Assembly (NCBI GenBank): GCA_005893365.1
Contig: VBPB01000155.1
Span: 1-7,038, forward strand
Direction: 5' to 3'
DNA from: Candidatus Eiseniibacteriota bacterium
GTDB lineage: Bacteria > Eisenbacteria > RBG-16-71-46
DNA: 7,038 nucleotides
Shown: positions 6,919 through 7,038 of the stretch, piece by piece
Numbering within the stretch: position 1 is the first letter of the stretch
Layout of the letters: every line of letters begins with the position of its first letter
Notes under the pieces: generated by a model
The model's database searches: none
What the model saw: the letters and a program-made list of their open reading frames with translations, nothing else
What the model was told of the DNA's origin: nothing
Position numbers and translations under genes: made by a program

Positions 6919-7038
6919 CTACTTGAGGGCCGTCTCCTTCATCGCCTTGGCGATGCGGAACTTGAGGACGGTCTTGGCCGGGATCTTGATGGCCTCGCCG
7001 GTCTGCGGGTTGCGACCCATGCGGGCCTTGCGCTTCAC
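6919..7038 (-). CDS. HU-family DNA-binding protein, C-terminal part (start beyond right edge)
   Basis: The last 39 codons are present and read KRKARMGRNPQTGEAIKIPA followed by KTVLKFRIAKAMKETALK and TAG. This is the HU/IHF signature: the beta-arm end with the DNA-intercalating region (R-x-GRNP-x-TG-E), then strand IKIPA and the C-terminal helix. HU proteins are about 90 residues, so a little over half lies outside the window. HU binds and bends DNA as a dimer and helps organise the nucleoid. Lys/Arg-rich composition and the strong terminator fit a highly expressed gene. HU cannot be told from IHF-like paralogues from this part alone. Confidence 0.94.
   Translation of the reverse strand: MKRKARMGRNPQTGEAIKIPAKTVLKFRIAKAMKETALK

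Overview
This is a GC-rich bacterial window (roughly two thirds G+C by eye). Two sequences end in a FlgD/Por-type C-terminal sorting or Ig-like domain: an intact secreted protein and a decayed remnant. Such tails are typical of the FCB superphylum, and with this base composition they fit a lineage such as Candidatus Eisenbacteria or a relative, perhaps from a metagenome assembly. That placement is inference, not something the sequence proves.

Layout. Positions 1-1244 (minus) hold an ABC-2 type exporter operon: an ATP-binding subunit, then a permease that starts inside the ATPase stop codon and runs off the left edge. A 208-bp divergent intergenic stretch follows. Positions 1453-3150 (plus) encode a secreted protein with eight repeats, best read as an eight-bladed beta-propeller, plus a C-terminal sorting/Ig-like domain. 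Positions 3151-3740 are a gene graveyard: a minus-strand fragment resembling the N-terminus of a Ycf46-like AAA ATPase, a short plus-strand relic of the propeller repeat, and a headless plus-strand sorting domain. Positions 3865-5301 (plus) encode a multi-pass membrane protein (DUF805-like) fused to a soluble SRPBCC/START-like domain.

Positions 5295-5734 (minus) are the 3' portion of a SAM-dependent methyltransferase, with a likely frameshift and a lysine-richer composition than its neighbours. It abuts a 50-nt tRNA-Lys(CUU) fragment (5735-5784) that has the anticodon arm, T arm, 3' acceptor strand and CCA but no normal D arm or 5' half. This is the form left at a tRNA-targeted integration or recombination junction. 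Positions 5834-6802 (minus) encode a GAF + HisKA protein with an HEINNP phosphoacceptor box but no ATPase domain. Positions 6919-7038 (minus) are the C-terminus of an HU-family DNA-binding protein, followed by a strong hairpin terminator.

The intact genes do not form one obvious pathway. The coherent story is genome plasticity: two zones of truncated genes (3200-3740 and 5295-5785), one of them marked by a tRNA fragment, sit between otherwise ordinary exporter, secreted-protein, signalling and nucleoid-protein genes. No clear new defence, toxin or biosynthetic system is visible. The best leads are the tRNA/methyltransferase junction, the kinase lacking a catalytic domain, and the Velcro-closed propeller with a related relic next to it.
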